DNA of 64,000 nt from Halomarina oriensis (GCF_009791395.1 NZ_WSZK01000012.1:1-64000), one strand, 5' to 3'; shown: positions 9,333 to 18,876, numbered from the stretch's first letter. Notes: generated by a model not told the origin, from the letters alone. Numbers and translations are program-made.

Positions 9333-11041
9333 AGCGCCAGCCCTCCGGTGACGAGGTCGATGCTGTTGCGGAGCCCCTGGTACATCAGGTCGACGACGCC
9401 GGCGACGCCGTCGACGTCCTGGGAGAGATACGGGAGGACGACGAACGGGAACAGGAAGCTGGCGACCATGCTCCCGATGTTCGTCAGCGCGACGACGAGG
9501 ATGAGTCTGAACAGCGGCACCTCGCGCATCTGGGTGAACACGTCGACGACGGGCAGGTCCTCGTCGCCGAGCAGTTCGTTCAGTTTCCCGATGTCGCCGA
9601 CGTTGACGTTCGCGTAGCGCAACTCGACGTAACCCGCGAACCAGCCCGGTGCGAGCAGGGGGTTGAGACTCGTGAGCCACGCGATAGCGCCGCCGACGGC
9701 CGCGCTCGGCCAGTGTGCCCCCGCGATACGGGCGAGTCCGAACGCGAAGACACCGTTGAACAGGAACCACGCCGCGAACAGTTCGAAGAGGAACTGGTTC
9801 TGTGCGCCCGCCATCGCCAGCAGGCCGAACGCGACGGCGAACCCGAGCGTGAACAGGTAGCCGAACAGTTTGTAGAAGGAGAACCGACTCCCGGACTCGC
9901 GGCCCGTCAGGTCCGCCATCGGCGGCAACTGCTCGGGGTGGTCGAGGTAGTTCTCGATGCCCGCCCGGTGGCCCGCGCCGACGACGGCGACGACGCGTTT
10001 CCCCGAGTTCCGGAGTGAGACGAGGTTGTGGGCGATGTAGGCGTCGCGCTCGTCGATGAGCGCCGACGCCCCGTCCGGCGAGAACTGCCGGAACTCGTCC
10101 ATCATCACGCTCACCACGTCGGTGTCGGTCAGCGACTCCATGTCGAGTTCCTCGTACTCCTCCTCGTGCATGCTCGCACCGAGGAGCGTACCGACGAGCG
10201 CACCGGTCATGCCGAACAGCACGACGCCGCCGAGGAGGCCGAGGCCGAAGACGGCCGCTCCCTGCCCGATGCCGTCGAGCGTCGCCACCGAGAGGTCGAG
10301 CGGACCGACGGCGACGCCGCCAGCCACCCAGACGCCGACGCCGAGGGCGAGCCCACCGACGACGCAGGCGGCCACCTTCGTCACGAACTCCAGTCGGTCG
10401 GGGAGGAGGTCACCGACGAAGACGAACAGCGCGACGCCGACGACGAGGCCGACGACGAGGCCACCGAGGAGACCGGCGGCGGGGCCGATTCCGGCCGCGA
10501 GTGCGTTCAGTCCGAGCGGTTCGCTGAAGAACGTCCCGGCGAGCATACCGAGGAACAGGCCGACAGCGCCGCCGGCCATCGCGCCGACTTCGCGGGGGGG
10601 CGCGATGCTCATCGATAGTCCGGCGACGAGTTTCAGCTTCTCGACCCCCGAGAGTCGCGTCCAGAAGCGCTGGATGGTCACCTGGATGTCGCGGTCGACC
10701 AGCGCGACGTCGGTGCCGTGTTCCTCGGCTGCGTCGATGGCCGCCAGCATGTCCGCGCCCGGTTGGATGTCGAACTGCTCGCCCATCCGGGTCTGGACGT
10801 ACGAGAGCATCCAGTAGGCCAGAAACTGAAAGACGGTGTTGCCACGCAGGAGGTCGCTCGCGTCGAGGTCCTCGGGGCTGTCGCCCTGCATCTGGCGGTA
10901 TCGGCCCTCGTCGAGTTCGACGGCGACGACCTCGGGCCGCTCCTCGGCGATGACGCGTTCGACTTCGTCGACGCTGTCCGCGGAGACGTGGGCCGTCCCG
11001 ACCACCCGGACGGAGCCACGTTCCGTGGCCTGCTCGCTCAT
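9329..11041 (-). CDS. TraB/PrgY-family membrane protein
   Basis: 570 aa. The N-terminal ~230 residues carry the TraB core: VVGTAHVSADSVDEV, VVAVELDEGRYRQM and DVALVDRDIQVTIQRFW. A Gly/Ala/Val-rich set of membrane helices is inserted, followed by VAVVGAGHRAGIENYL and a second group of C-terminal helices. TraB proteins were named from pheromone shutdown in enterococci and resemble the metal-dependent Tiki/EreA-like fold. The archaeal role is unknown. It is coupled to the M50 protease downstream, suggesting a shared membrane quality-control job (inference). Confidence 0.85.
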   Translation of the reverse strand: MSEQATERGSVRVVGTAHVSADSVDEVERVIAEERPEVVAVELDEGRYRQMQGDSPEDLDASDLLRGNTVFQFLAYWMLSYVQTRMGEQFDIQPGADMLAAIDAAEEHGTDVALVDRDIQVTIQRFWTRLSGVEKLKLVAGLSMSIAPPREVGAMAGGAVGLFLGMLAGTFFSEPLGLNALAAGIGPAAGLLGGLVVGLVVGVALFVFVGDLLPDRLEFVTKVAACVVGGLALGVGVWVAGGVAVGPLDLSVATLDGIGQGAAVFGLGLLGGVVLFGMTGALVGTLLGASMHEEEYEELDMESLTDTDVVSVMMDEFRQFSPDGASALIDERDAYIAHNLVSLRNSGKRVVAVVGAGHRAGIENYLDHPEQLPPMADLTGRESGSRFSFYKLFGYLFTLGFAVAFGLLAMAGAQNQFLFELFAAWFLFNGVFAFGLARIAGAHWPSAAVGGAIAWLTSLNPLLAPGWFAGYVELRYANVNVGDIGKLNELLGDEDLPVVDVFTQMREVPLFRLILVVALTNIGSMVASFLFPFVVLPYLSQDVDGVAGVVDLMYQGLRNSIDLVTGGLAL

Positions 11042-11116
11042 TACCTCGGCTATCCGTTCCTGATTCTTACCTGTGTCGCACTTCCGAGCGATACGGTGAG
11101 AGACCGGAGACGCGGT

Positions 11117-11377
11117 CTACTCCTCGTCGACGCGGACTTCCCGCTCCGTCGAGTCGAGGACGAACTCGTGGTCGCGGTACGTGAACGCCACGGTGCCGTC
11201 CACGCGAGGGGACCCGTCGGGACGGTCCTCGAAGAGCGTCTCCAGAGCGTCGGGGTCCACCACGTCGTACACGGGTGGCGAGTCGACGAAGAGGTCGTCG
11301 AGCGCCCGCCCGAGTAGTTCGACGAGCGAGGCCGCTTCGGCCTGATACACCGCTTCGGACTGTTGTAGTGTACTCAT
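11117..11377 (-). CDS. HalOD1-type small protein, 86 aa
   Basis: The sequence has the HalOD1 output-domain pattern: an N-terminal helix (SLVELLGRALDDL), then YDVVDPDALETLFEDR, then VAFTYRDHEFVLDS as closing strands. HalOD1 domains are short haloarchaeal modules thought to serve as outputs of signalling systems; the stand-alone form has no assigned role. It is divergent from the thioesterase gene. A second stand-alone copy is at 27624-27890. Confidence 0.75.
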   Translation of the reverse strand: MSTLQQSEAVYQAEAASLVELLGRALDDLFVDSPPVYDVVDPDALETLFEDRPDGSPRVDGTVAFTYRDHEFVLDSTEREVRVDEE

Positions 11378-11600
11378 GATGAGCGGAGTCGGAGTGTTCC
11401 ATCCGTCCGTTCGACTCGATAATAATAAGTTTTCGTGTGTTTCTGAACTTGGGGATAGTTCGGACGACCGTGATTAGTTCGGTCCGGCCCCACCCGACTC
11501 CTCGTCCACGACGAGGCGCACGGACCGGTAGCGCGTCGTCGTCGCGGTGACGGGGACGGCAGGTGGAAGCGCTCAAGGCGACCGGTCGTGAGCCTCCGGT

Positions 11601-12080
11601 ATGGCCGTCAGACTGCTCGACTCCTACACCGAGATGACCGAGATACTCCTCCCGAACGACACCAACAACCTCGGGCGAGCGCTCGGCGGGGCCGTGTTGA
11701 ACTGGATGGACATCTGTGGTGCGGTCGCCGCGATGCGCTTCGCCGGCGACCAGGTCGTCACCGCCTCCATGGACCACGTCGACTTCATCTCGCCCATCGA
11801 ACTCGGCGAGGTGGTCGTCGTCGAGGGCTACGTCTTCGACACCGGGCGCACCAGCGTCGACGTGAAAGTGGACGTCCACGCCGAGGACCCGAAGAGCGAC
11901 CGCCCGAACCGCGACACCACCACCTCCTTCTTCACGTTCGTCGCACTCGACGAGGAGGGCCGACCGACGCCCGTCCCGGACCTCGTCTGTGAGACGGACG
12001 TCGAGCGCGAGTTGCGCGAGAGCGCCGTCGACGACCGGCGAGAACAGCTCCGGATGGTCGCGGACCGCCTCGACGACTGA
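11601..12080 (+). CDS. Acyl-CoA thioesterase (hotdog fold)
   Basis: 159 aa, a typical single hotdog domain. The BACH/YciA-type core is visible: PNDTNNLGRALGGAVLNWMD (active-site Asn/Asp region), then ASMDHVDFISPIELGEVVVV and the FFTFVALDEEGRP strand. It hydrolyses acyl-CoA to free acid and CoA in the cytoplasm. Chain-length preference cannot be read. The ATG at 11601 places the conserved S-Y-T-E-M start near the N-terminus. Confidence 0.88.
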   Translation: MAVRLLDSYTEMTEILLPNDTNNLGRALGGAVLNWMDICGAVAAMRFAGDQVVTASMDHVDFISPIELGEVVVVEGYVFDTGRTSVDVKVDVHAEDPKSDRPNRDTTTSFFTFVALDEEGRPTPVPDLVCETDVERELRESAVDDRREQLRMVADRLDD

Positions 12081-12088
12081 CTCCTCCG

Positions 12089-13162
12089 TCAGTCGTCGAA
12101 CAGGCCCGTCGAGAGGTACCGTTCGCCGCTGTCCCAGAACACCGTGACGACGAGCGGTCGGTCGGTCGACCCGTCGTCGTCACCCGACCCGTCGCCGCCG
12201 CCCGCAGCGTCGTCGCCGCTCGCAGCGTCGGTCGCGTCGCTGGCGACGGGCAACTGCTGAGACGGCCGGTCGACGAAAGCGGTCCGTGCGTCCGCCGTAC
12301 TGGCACTCGCACTCGTGGTCGCGGTCGTGGTTCCGCGCTCCTCGGCCACTCGCTCGGCCACTCGCCGAGCGGCGACGTTCGACGCCCCCGAGGACTGGCC
12401 GACGAGGACGCCCTCCTCGCGGGCCAGTCGGCGACACTCCCGTTCGGCGACGTCGAGCGTGACCGTCTCGACCGAATCGACGAGGTCGACCGCGAGGTTC
12501 GGCGAGACGAACCCCGGTCCCATCCCCTGGAAGGAGTCCTCGCGGGCGTCGCCGCCCGAGAGCACGGCGTTGTCCGCGGGTTCGACGGCGACGATCTCGA
12601 CGCTCGGGAACTGTTCGCGGAGGCGACGACCGACCCCCGAGAGCGTCCCGCCGGTCCCGACGCCGGCGACGAACGCGTCGGGGGTCCGGCCGTCGAGTTG
12701 GTCGAGCAGTTCCGGGCCGGTCGTCTCGTAGTGTGCCTCGGGGTTCGACGGGTTCTCGAACTGGTTCAACTGGACCGCACCCTCGGCTTCGAGTTCGTCG
12801 GCGCGGTCGTTGGCGTCGGAGATGTCGCCGTCGACGAGTTCGAGGTCCGCGCCGTAGGCGCGCATCACCGCGCGACGTTCGGGCGACTTCGACGCCGGCA
12901 TGACGACCGTGCAGTCGTAGCCCTTCGCGGCGGCGACGAGGGCGATGCCGATGCCGGTGTTCCCCGAGGTGGCCTCGACGATGTGGTCGCCCGGTTCGAG
13001 CGTCCCGTCCCGTTCGGCGGCCTCGACCATCGCCATCGCGGGGCGGTCCTTGGCGCTCCCGCCGGGGTTGCGCGATTCGAGTTTGGCGGCGACCGTCGCG
13101 CCGGGGACCCCACCGACCCGGACCAGCGGTGAGCCGAGCGTGTCGAGAACGCTCTCGTGCAT
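12089..13162 (-). CDS. Cysteine synthase-like PLP enzyme with C-terminal insertion
   Basis: 357 aa from the ATG at 13162 (MHESVLDTLGSPLVRV). Fold-type II PLP motifs: KLESRNPGGSAKDRPA (PLP lysine in SxKDR), EATSGNTGIGIALV, VAGVGTGGTLSGVGRRL (phosphate loop) and VGQSSGASNVAA. It likely makes cysteine from O-acetylserine or O-phosphoserine and sulfide; a cystathionine beta-synthase-like activity is also possible. The end WDSGERYLSTGLFDD is canonical, but about 55-60 residues rich in Thr, Ser, Asp and Gly separate it from AERVAEERG. Most relatives have only a short strand there. Confidence 0.9.
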   Translation of the reverse strand: MHESVLDTLGSPLVRVGGVPGATVAAKLESRNPGGSAKDRPAMAMVEAAERDGTLEPGDHIVEATSGNTGIGIALVAAAKGYDCTVVMPASKSPERRAVMRAYGADLELVDGDISDANDRADELEAEGAVQLNQFENPSNPEAHYETTGPELLDQLDGRTPDAFVAGVGTGGTLSGVGRRLREQFPSVEIVAVEPADNAVLSGGDAREDSFQGMGPGFVSPNLAVDLVDSVETVTLDVAERECRRLAREEGVLVGQSSGASNVAARRVAERVAEERGTTTATTSASASTADARTAFVDRPSQQLPVASDATDAASGDDAAGGGDGSGDDDGSTDRPLVVTVFWDSGERYLSTGLFDD

Positions 13163-13284
13163 GCTCGAACTACCCGACCGACGAGTAAAGACGTGACGAA
13201 GCGGGCACCGTCGCTCCCGAGTCGTCGAAAATCGGTGTCGAGACACCGGTAGTTACGTCACAACGGAGCGCCGCGCGTGAGGGG

Positions 13285-13488
13285 TCAGTCGTCGTCCGCT
13301 GCCCGGAGCGTGTCCTCCGACGCCCGAATCGACCCCTCGTCGGCTTCCAGTCGGTCGAACTCCTCGCCCCCGCAGGGGCACTGCTTTCCACCGACCGGAA
13401 GGATGAGCGTGTCATCCGTGCCGAGTCGCGCGACGTACGGCTTCTCACAACTCCGACAGACCACGATAATGCGGTCGCGCATCGACAT
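13285..13488 (-). CDS. Small zinc-ribbon protein, 67 aa
   Basis: An N-terminal VVCRSCEKPY knuckle and a later QCPCGGEEF knuckle give four Cys suited to bind one zinc. An acidic C-terminal tail ends ASEDTLRAADDD. A start two codons later (MRDRII) is equally possible. Haloarchaea encode many such mini zinc ribbons; a role in protein or nucleic-acid contacts is likely but unproven. It has no close operon partner. Confidence 0.65.
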   Translation of the reverse strand: MSMRDRIIVVCRSCEKPYVARLGTDDTLILPVGGKQCPCGGEEFDRLEADEGSIRASEDTLRAADDD

Positions 13489-13616
13489 ACACCGTCAACA
13501 AACAGTGTCTCTATAAAATGCCGGTACTACACGGGACGTTCCGACCGTGTACTCCGAACCGGGTACTGTCGACTCCCGAACGGTCTAATTAAGCCGACGC
13601 GGCCGGTAGCGAACGT

Positions 13617-14012
13617 GTGACCCTGGAAACGATGTCTCCGAACCCGGTCTGGACCGCCGACGCCTACGAGGACACCGTCGAGACCCTCCGCGCGTACGAC
13701 GACGTCGTCTACAAGGTGTGGGCCGGCGACTGGTGTAAGGACTGCCGGAAGCAGCTTCCGGACTTCGCGGCGGCCCTCGACGCCGCCGGCGTCACCGGCG
13801 ACCGTATCGAACAGTTCCCCGTCGAGCGCGGGGACGGCGAGAAGGTCGGCCCCGGCGTCGAGGAGTACGGTATCGAGTTCATCCCGACCGTCGTCGTCGA
13901 ACGGCAGGGAGCGGAACTGTTCCGCTACGTCGAGGACGCCGACGTGCCACCCTCCGTCTTCGTCGCCCAGCGTCTGGAGGGCGCGTCGCCGACGAGCGGA
14001 TCGGAGGACTGA
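13617..14012 (+). CDS. Thioredoxin-family protein (CKDC active site)
   Basis: 131 aa from the GTG at 13617; the ATG at 13632 is an alternative. The thioredoxin fold is shown by VVYKVWAGDWCKDCRKQLP, with the redox pair in WCKDC, and by cis-Pro in IEFIPTVVV. The CxDC active site differs from the usual CGPC. It probably reduces disulfides in the cytoplasm. The gene converges with a DUF255 gene that also carries a thioredoxin-like domain; trxB at 54842 is a potential electron donor. Confidence 0.88.
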   Translation: MTLETMSPNPVWTADAYEDTVETLRAYDDVVYKVWAGDWCKDCRKQLPDFAAALDAAGVTGDRIEQFPVERGDGEKVGPGVEEYGIEFIPTVVVERQGAELFRYVEDADVPPSVFVAQRLEGASPTSGSED

Positions 14013-14028
14013 GGACGTCGCCGACCGC

Positions 14029-16257
14029 TCAGTCGCGCCACGCGAGCGCGTCGCCGACGTCCGTCCGTGGCGGCGAACAGGCGAACGACTCACAGAGGTA
14101 CGCCGTCGGGCCGTCGCTCGCCTCGCGGCCGGCCCAGACCGGTGGCGTCTCCTCCAGGTCCAACCGTTCGACCCACTCCGAGAGCGTCTCGTCGGTGGGT
14201 GGTCGGACCGTGAGCAGGCGGCGCGGGAGGTACGTCTCGCCGACTCGCTCGCGCCACCCCGCGGGCCACCCGTCGGCGGCGACGGTCAGTTCGACGTGAC
14301 CCGCGCTGAACTCGTCGGCGGCGAGCGTCAGCGCCGAGTGCTGGAGCGGGTTCGTCTGCACACGCCGCGAGTTGGCTTCGAGCGTCGACTGGGCGACTGA
14401 CTCGAACCCCGCACCGGGAGCGAACTGGTCGAGGGCGAGCAACAGCGACGCCGCGACGCCGGAACTGGAGGGTGTCGCGTGGTCCGACACCTCCTGTGGG
14501 CGAGCGACCAGCGACTCGCCTCCACTCGGCGTGAAGTAGAGCGTCCCACGCTCGGCGTCGTAGAACCGCTCGACGAGCGCTCGGCCGAGGTCGAGCGCGA
14601 ACCCGAGGTGCTCCGGGTCGCCCGTCGCCTCGTAGGTCGCGAGCGCGCCGCGCCCGAGGAAGGCGTAGTCTTCGAGGTAGCCGGGGACGGCGGTCCCGTC
14701 GTGACCCGCCGCGTACCGGCGCGAGAGCGTCTCCGTCCCCTCGTCCCACAGTTCCTCGCGGACGAACGCGAGCGCCTCGGCGGCGGTGTCGGCGAACCGC
14801 TCGCCGAACGTGAGCGCGCCGTCGGCGAACGCCCAGACCATCAGCCCGTTCCACCCCGCGAGCACCTTCTCGTCGCGGGGCGGTCGCGGACGTTCCTCAC
14901 GGGCCTCGAACAGCCGTGCCTCGGCGGTTGCGAGTCCCTCGCGGATCGCCTCGGGGGAGCGGTCGAACTCGTCCGTGAGGGAGTCGACGGACCGCGAGAT
15001 GCCGAGGACGGTGGTTCCCCGCTCGAAGTTCCCCGACTCGGTGACCCCGTAGCGTGCACAGAACAGGTCCGCGAGTTCCTCGTCGTCGAGGAGCCTGTGG
15101 ACCTGTTCGGGCGTCCAGACGTAGAACGCCCCCTCCTCTCGCTCGCCACCTGGTTTCGCGTCCGCAGGCACCACGCTCTCCGCCGCGGTTTCGCCGCTCC
15201 GGTCCGAGGTCCCTGGCGGAACCTCGCCCTTGCTCGCGGTTCCACCGCTCGCTTCCGTGGTGCCTTCCGGCACGACGCTCTCCGCGTCGAGCGTCGAGTA
15301 GAACCCGCCGTCGGGGTGGGTCAACTCCCGCTCGACGAATTCGAGCGTCTCGCGGGCGGCGTCGGCGTACCGTTCCGTCCCCGTGACACGGTAGCCCTCC
15401 AGCATCGCGCGGGTCAACTCGGCCTGGTCGTACAGCATCTTCTCGAAGTGGGGAACCGCCCACTCCCGGTCGACGCAGTAGCGGTGGAACCCGCCCCCGA
15501 GGTGGTCGTAGAGGCCACGGGAGGCCATCGCCGAGAGCGTCTCGTCGAGCACCTCGCGGTAGACGTCGCGTTCGGTCGCGTCGTACGCGCGGGCGAGCAG
15601 GTGGAGACGACCGGGTTGGGGGAACTTCTGGCCCTGCCCGAACCCGCCGTGGTCGCGGTCCGCGGCCCGGACCGCCGCCGACCCCGCGTCCGCGAGCAGG
15701 TCGGACTCCGGCACCGCTTCGGGTTCCGGCACGTCCTCCAGTTCGTCCTCGATGGCGCGGGTCCACTGGTCGCCGCGCTGTTCCATCTCGCGGCGGTCCT
15801 CCGCGTTCGACCACGAGTCGGCGATGTCGGTCAGGAGGTCGCGGAATCCCGGCATGTTGCGACGGGGTTCGGGTGGGAAGTACGTCCCGACGAAGAACGG
15901 TTTCAGGTCGGGGGTGAGCCAGACCGAGAGGGGCCACCCCGCGTTCCCGCGGACGAGTTGGCAGATGGTGAGATACAGTTGGTCGATGTCGGGGCGCTCC
16001 TCCCGGTCGACCTTGATGGGGACGAACGACTCGTTGAGCACCTCGGCGGTGGCCTCGTCCTCGAAGGACTCCTCGGCCATGACGTGACACCAGTGACACG
16101 CCGAGTAGCCCACCGAGAGGAAGATGGGGACGTCACGCTCACGGGCGGCGTCGAGGGCGGCGTCGTCCCACGGCTGCCAGTCGACGGGGTTGTCCGCGTG
16201 TTGCCGGAGGTACGGACTCGCGGCGTCGGCGAGTCGGTTCCTATCGGTATCGGTCAT
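14029..16257 (-). CDS. DUF255 / YyaL-type thioredoxin-like and six-hairpin protein
   Basis: 742 aa. The N-terminal ~160 residues form the DUF255 thioredoxin-like domain (SVGYSACHWCHVM with CHWC, then VDREERPDIDQLY and GNAGWPLSVWLTPD). An alpha/alpha six-hairpin domain follows, containing GGGFHRYCVDREWAVPHFEKMLYDQAEL and VLAGWNGLMVWA. The family (human SPATA20, bacterial YyaL) has no settled enzymatic role. An unusual insertion of roughly 50 residues interrupts the normally continuous stretch between LDAES and EREEGAFYVWTP. It includes two copies of an ESVVP motif. Normal family length without the insert. Confidence 0.9.
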   Translation of the reverse strand: MTDTDRNRLADAASPYLRQHADNPVDWQPWDDAALDAARERDVPIFLSVGYSACHWCHVMAEESFEDEATAEVLNESFVPIKVDREERPDIDQLYLTICQLVRGNAGWPLSVWLTPDLKPFFVGTYFPPEPRRNMPGFRDLLTDIADSWSNAEDRREMEQRGDQWTRAIEDELEDVPEPEAVPESDLLADAGSAAVRAADRDHGGFGQGQKFPQPGRLHLLARAYDATERDVYREVLDETLSAMASRGLYDHLGGGFHRYCVDREWAVPHFEKMLYDQAELTRAMLEGYRVTGTERYADAARETLEFVERELTHPDGGFYSTLDAESVVPEGTTEASGGTASKGEVPPGTSDRSGETAAESVVPADAKPGGEREEGAFYVWTPEQVHRLLDDEELADLFCARYGVTESGNFERGTTVLGISRSVDSLTDEFDRSPEAIREGLATAEARLFEAREERPRPPRDEKVLAGWNGLMVWAFADGALTFGERFADTAAEALAFVREELWDEGTETLSRRYAAGHDGTAVPGYLEDYAFLGRGALATYEATGDPEHLGFALDLGRALVERFYDAERGTLYFTPSGGESLVARPQEVSDHATPSSSGVAASLLLALDQFAPGAGFESVAQSTLEANSRRVQTNPLQHSALTLAADEFSAGHVELTVAADGWPAGWRERVGETYLPRRLLTVRPPTDETLSEWVERLDLEETPPVWAGREASDGPTAYLCESFACSPPRTDVGDALAWRD

Positions 16258-16370
16258 ACCCGCTCGTCCACCCGCCGGCGGTAAATCGGTGTCCGTCGGA
16301 CCACCCCGTCTCGGGGACAGTCAACCGAACCGTGCCGAAGCTACTTGCGACTGATCGCCGTCCGTGCCAC

Positions 16371-16727
16371 ATGGGAACGGGGACCGATTCCGGAGCGACG
16401 CCACTCGGAGGACTGACGCTCCACGTCGCCGACGTCGAACGCTCGCTCCAGTTCTACAGACGACTGCCCGGTGTCGAACTTCGACACCACGAACCGGGGA
16501 CGGTCGCACGACTACGAATCGGGACGGGGTGGCTCACGCTGTTGAACCTGGAGGAGGGGCGGTTCCACGTTCGAGTCGACTGCGACGACCTGGACGGGTT
16601 CTACGAGACGTGTCTCACGTCGGGACTGGACGTCCCGCCGCCACGCGACATGCCCTGGGGCGAACGAGCGAGCCTCGCTATGGACCCCGACGGGAACGTC
16701 GTGGAGTTCGGACAACCGCGAGACTGA
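16371..16727 (+). CDS. VOC-superfamily (glyoxalase-like) protein
   Basis: 118 aa from the ATG at 16371. The opening LGGLTLHVADVERSLQFYRR and the closing SLAMDPDGNVVEFGQP are the paired beta-alpha-beta-beta-beta modules of a VOC domain, with His and Glu positions able to bind metal. Members include glyoxalases, dioxygenases and resistance proteins, so the substrate is unknown. It is a single gene upstream of purD on the same strand, separated by about 140 bases. Confidence 0.75.
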   Translation: MGTGTDSGATPLGGLTLHVADVERSLQFYRRLPGVELRHHEPGTVARLRIGTGWLTLLNLEEGRFHVRVDCDDLDGFYETCLTSGLDVPPPRDMPWGERASLAMDPDGNVVEFGQPRD

Positions 16728-16866
16728 CCGACGCGACCGGTCGGCCGCGAGGCTGACGACCGAGTGGGGACGTCTCGATAGCGATACCCTGTCACACCCA
16801 CGACCGTGTACAGTTCTGCTCGCCGGAAGAACAACCCTTACGTCGGCGTGCGTATCGTCTTCGCGT

Positions 16867-18156
16867 ATGGCCCCACACGAGACGGTGTTGCTCGTCGGTG
16901 GCGGCGGGCGCGAACACGCCATCGCCCGCGCGCTGGCCGACGACTGCACGCTCTACGCCTGTGCGTCCAACCGGAACCCGGGCATCGCGCGCCTCGCGGA
17001 GTCGGTCGAACTGCTCGACGAGACCGACCCCGAGGCCGTCGTCGCCGTCGCCGAGGCGGTGGACGCGACGCTGGCCGTCGTCGGGCCGGAAGCCCCGCTC
17101 GCGGCGGGCGTCGTCGACGCCCTCGAAGACGCCGGCGTCTACGCGTTCGGCCCGCGTGCCGAACAGGCCCGCATCGAGACGGACAAGGCCTACCAGCGCC
17201 GGTTCATGCGCGAACACGACGTCCCCGGCTGTCCGGACTTCGAGACGTTCGACGACACCGAGGCGGCCTGCGACTACATCGACGAGTACGACGGTGACCT
17301 CGCGGTCAAACCCGCCGGACTGACCGGCGGGAAGGGCGTGCGTGTCACCGGCGACCAGGTGACGAACGCCGAGGCGAAGGAGTACCTCCGGTCGTCCGAC
17401 CACGAGCGTCTCGTCCTCGAAGAGCGCCTCGTGGGCGAGGAGTTCACCGTGCAGGCGTTCGTCGCCGACGGCGAGTTCCGCGTCTCGCCCGCCGTTCAGG
17501 ACCACAAGCGTGCCTACGAGGGCGACGAGGGGCCGAACACCGGTGGGATGGGGAGCTACACCGACGCCGGCTTCCTCCTCCCGTTTCTCACCGACGACGA
17601 CTTCGACGAGGCGGCGCGCGTCATCGAGGCCACCGTCGACGCACTCGACGACTACCGGGGCGTCCTCTACGGGCAGTTCATGCTCACCGCCGACGGCGTG
17701 AAGGTCGTCGAGTTCAACGCCCGGTTCGGCGACCCCGAGGCGATGAACACCCTCCCGGTGCTGGAGACGCCGTTCGTCGACGTGCTGACCGCGGCACGCG
17801 ACGGCGAGCGGTTGCCGGACCTCACCTTCGCCGCGCGAGCGACGGTCTGTAAGTACGCCGTCCCCGCGGGCTACCCCGAGGACCCCGAAGGCGGGACGAA
17901 GGTGGCCGTCGACGAGGAGAGCGTCGGGTCCGCACTGCTGTTCTACGCCAGCGTCGACGACCGGGAGGACGGCGTCTACACGACCACCTCCCGGTCGTTC
18001 GCCGTCGTGGGCGTCGCCGAGTCCATCGCCGCGGCCGAACGGCAGGCCGAGACCGCCCTGTCGGCCGTCGGAGAGGGGTTGCGTGTCCGCCACGACGTGG
18101 GGACCGAGGCGTTGGTCCAGCGACGCGTCGACCACGTCGCCGAACTGCGGGAGTGA
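16867..18156 (+). CDS. purD: Phosphoribosylamine-glycine ligase
   Basis: 429 aa, normal length. PurD makes GAR from phosphoribosylamine, glycine and ATP. The N-terminal motif VGGGGREHAIARAL, GPEAPLAAG, the ATP-grasp segments DLAVKPAGLTGGKGVRVTG and QDHKRAYEGDEGPNTGGMG, and the metal-binding FNARFGDPE are all visible. Transcribed alone from the ATG at 16867; purM is at 7626-8627. Confidence 0.96.
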   Translation: MAPHETVLLVGGGGREHAIARALADDCTLYACASNRNPGIARLAESVELLDETDPEAVVAVAEAVDATLAVVGPEAPLAAGVVDALEDAGVYAFGPRAEQARIETDKAYQRRFMREHDVPGCPDFETFDDTEAACDYIDEYDGDLAVKPAGLTGGKGVRVTGDQVTNAEAKEYLRSSDHERLVLEERLVGEEFTVQAFVADGEFRVSPAVQDHKRAYEGDEGPNTGGMGSYTDAGFLLPFLTDDDFDEAARVIEATVDALDDYRGVLYGQFMLTADGVKVVEFNARFGDPEAMNTLPVLETPFVDVLTAARDGERLPDLTFAARATVCKYAVPAGYPEDPEGGTKVAVDEESVGSALLFYASVDDREDGVYTTTSRSFAVVGVAESIAAAERQAETALSAVGEGLRVRHDVGTEALVQRRVDHVAELRE

Positions 18157-18246
18157 CACCCTCACGGCCCGACGCAGTGTCTCACCACCGGAACACTCTC
18201 GCCGCCGCGAACGGCGACTTTTCTACTGGCACCGTTTAGCAGGGCC

Positions 18247-18876
18247 ATGGACATCGGTATCGTGGGCGCGGGGAACATCGGGACGACACTCGCGGGGCTG
18301 TTCACCGACGCGGGTCACGGGGTGATACTCAGCGACCCCCGGGGACCGCAGTCGCTCGAATCGACGGTCGAGGACCTCGGCCCACGAGCGCACGCCGGCG
18401 ACGTCGAAGAGGCGGTTCGACTCGGTAGCGTCGTCGTCCTCGCCCTCCCGTTTCGCAACCGCGAGTCGCTGCCCAGTGGCGACCTCTTCGCGGGCAAGGT
18501 GGTCGTCGACGCGACCACCCCCGACGGCGACTCCGCCGAGATGCTCGACCTCCCACGGACGTCGAGTGAGTACATCGCCGAACAGGTCCCCGGCGCACGG
18601 GTCGTCAAGACGTTCGACACGATGCACTGGGAGAGCCTCCGCGAGGCCGCCGGCCGCGACGGCGAGGACCGCCTCGCGCTGTTCCTCGCCGGGGACGACC
18701 CACGGGCGAAGGCCACCGTCGCGGGACTCGTCGAAGACGTGGGCTTCGCTCCGGTCGACACCGGCACGCTAGTCGAGGGAGGGCGACGACAGCGACCGGG
18801 CACCGACCTGTACGACGACCCGCTGACCGAGGCCGAGGCCCGCGACCGACTCTCGTCGGTCGAACCGTCGCCGTAG
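18247..18876 (+). CDS. NAD(P)/F420-type oxidoreductase
   Basis: 209 aa. The N-terminal Rossmann motif MDIGIVGAGNIGTTLAGLF binds NAD(P). The ALPFR segment and VVVDATTPDGD, then ARVVKTFDTMHWESL, match the F420H2:NADP oxidoreductase-like family (domain F420_oxidored), which transfers hydride between cofactors or reduces small substrates. The C-terminal half is short, so partner and substrate are uncertain. It runs in the same direction as purD with a 90-base gap. Confidence 0.82.
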   Translation: MDIGIVGAGNIGTTLAGLFTDAGHGVILSDPRGPQSLESTVEDLGPRAHAGDVEEAVRLGSVVVLALPFRNRESLPSGDLFAGKVVVDATTPDGDSAEMLDLPRTSSEYIAEQVPGARVVKTFDTMHWESLREAAGRDGEDRLALFLAGDDPRAKATVAGLVEDVGFAPVDTGTLVEGGRRQRPGTDLYDDPLTEAEARDRLSSVEPSP

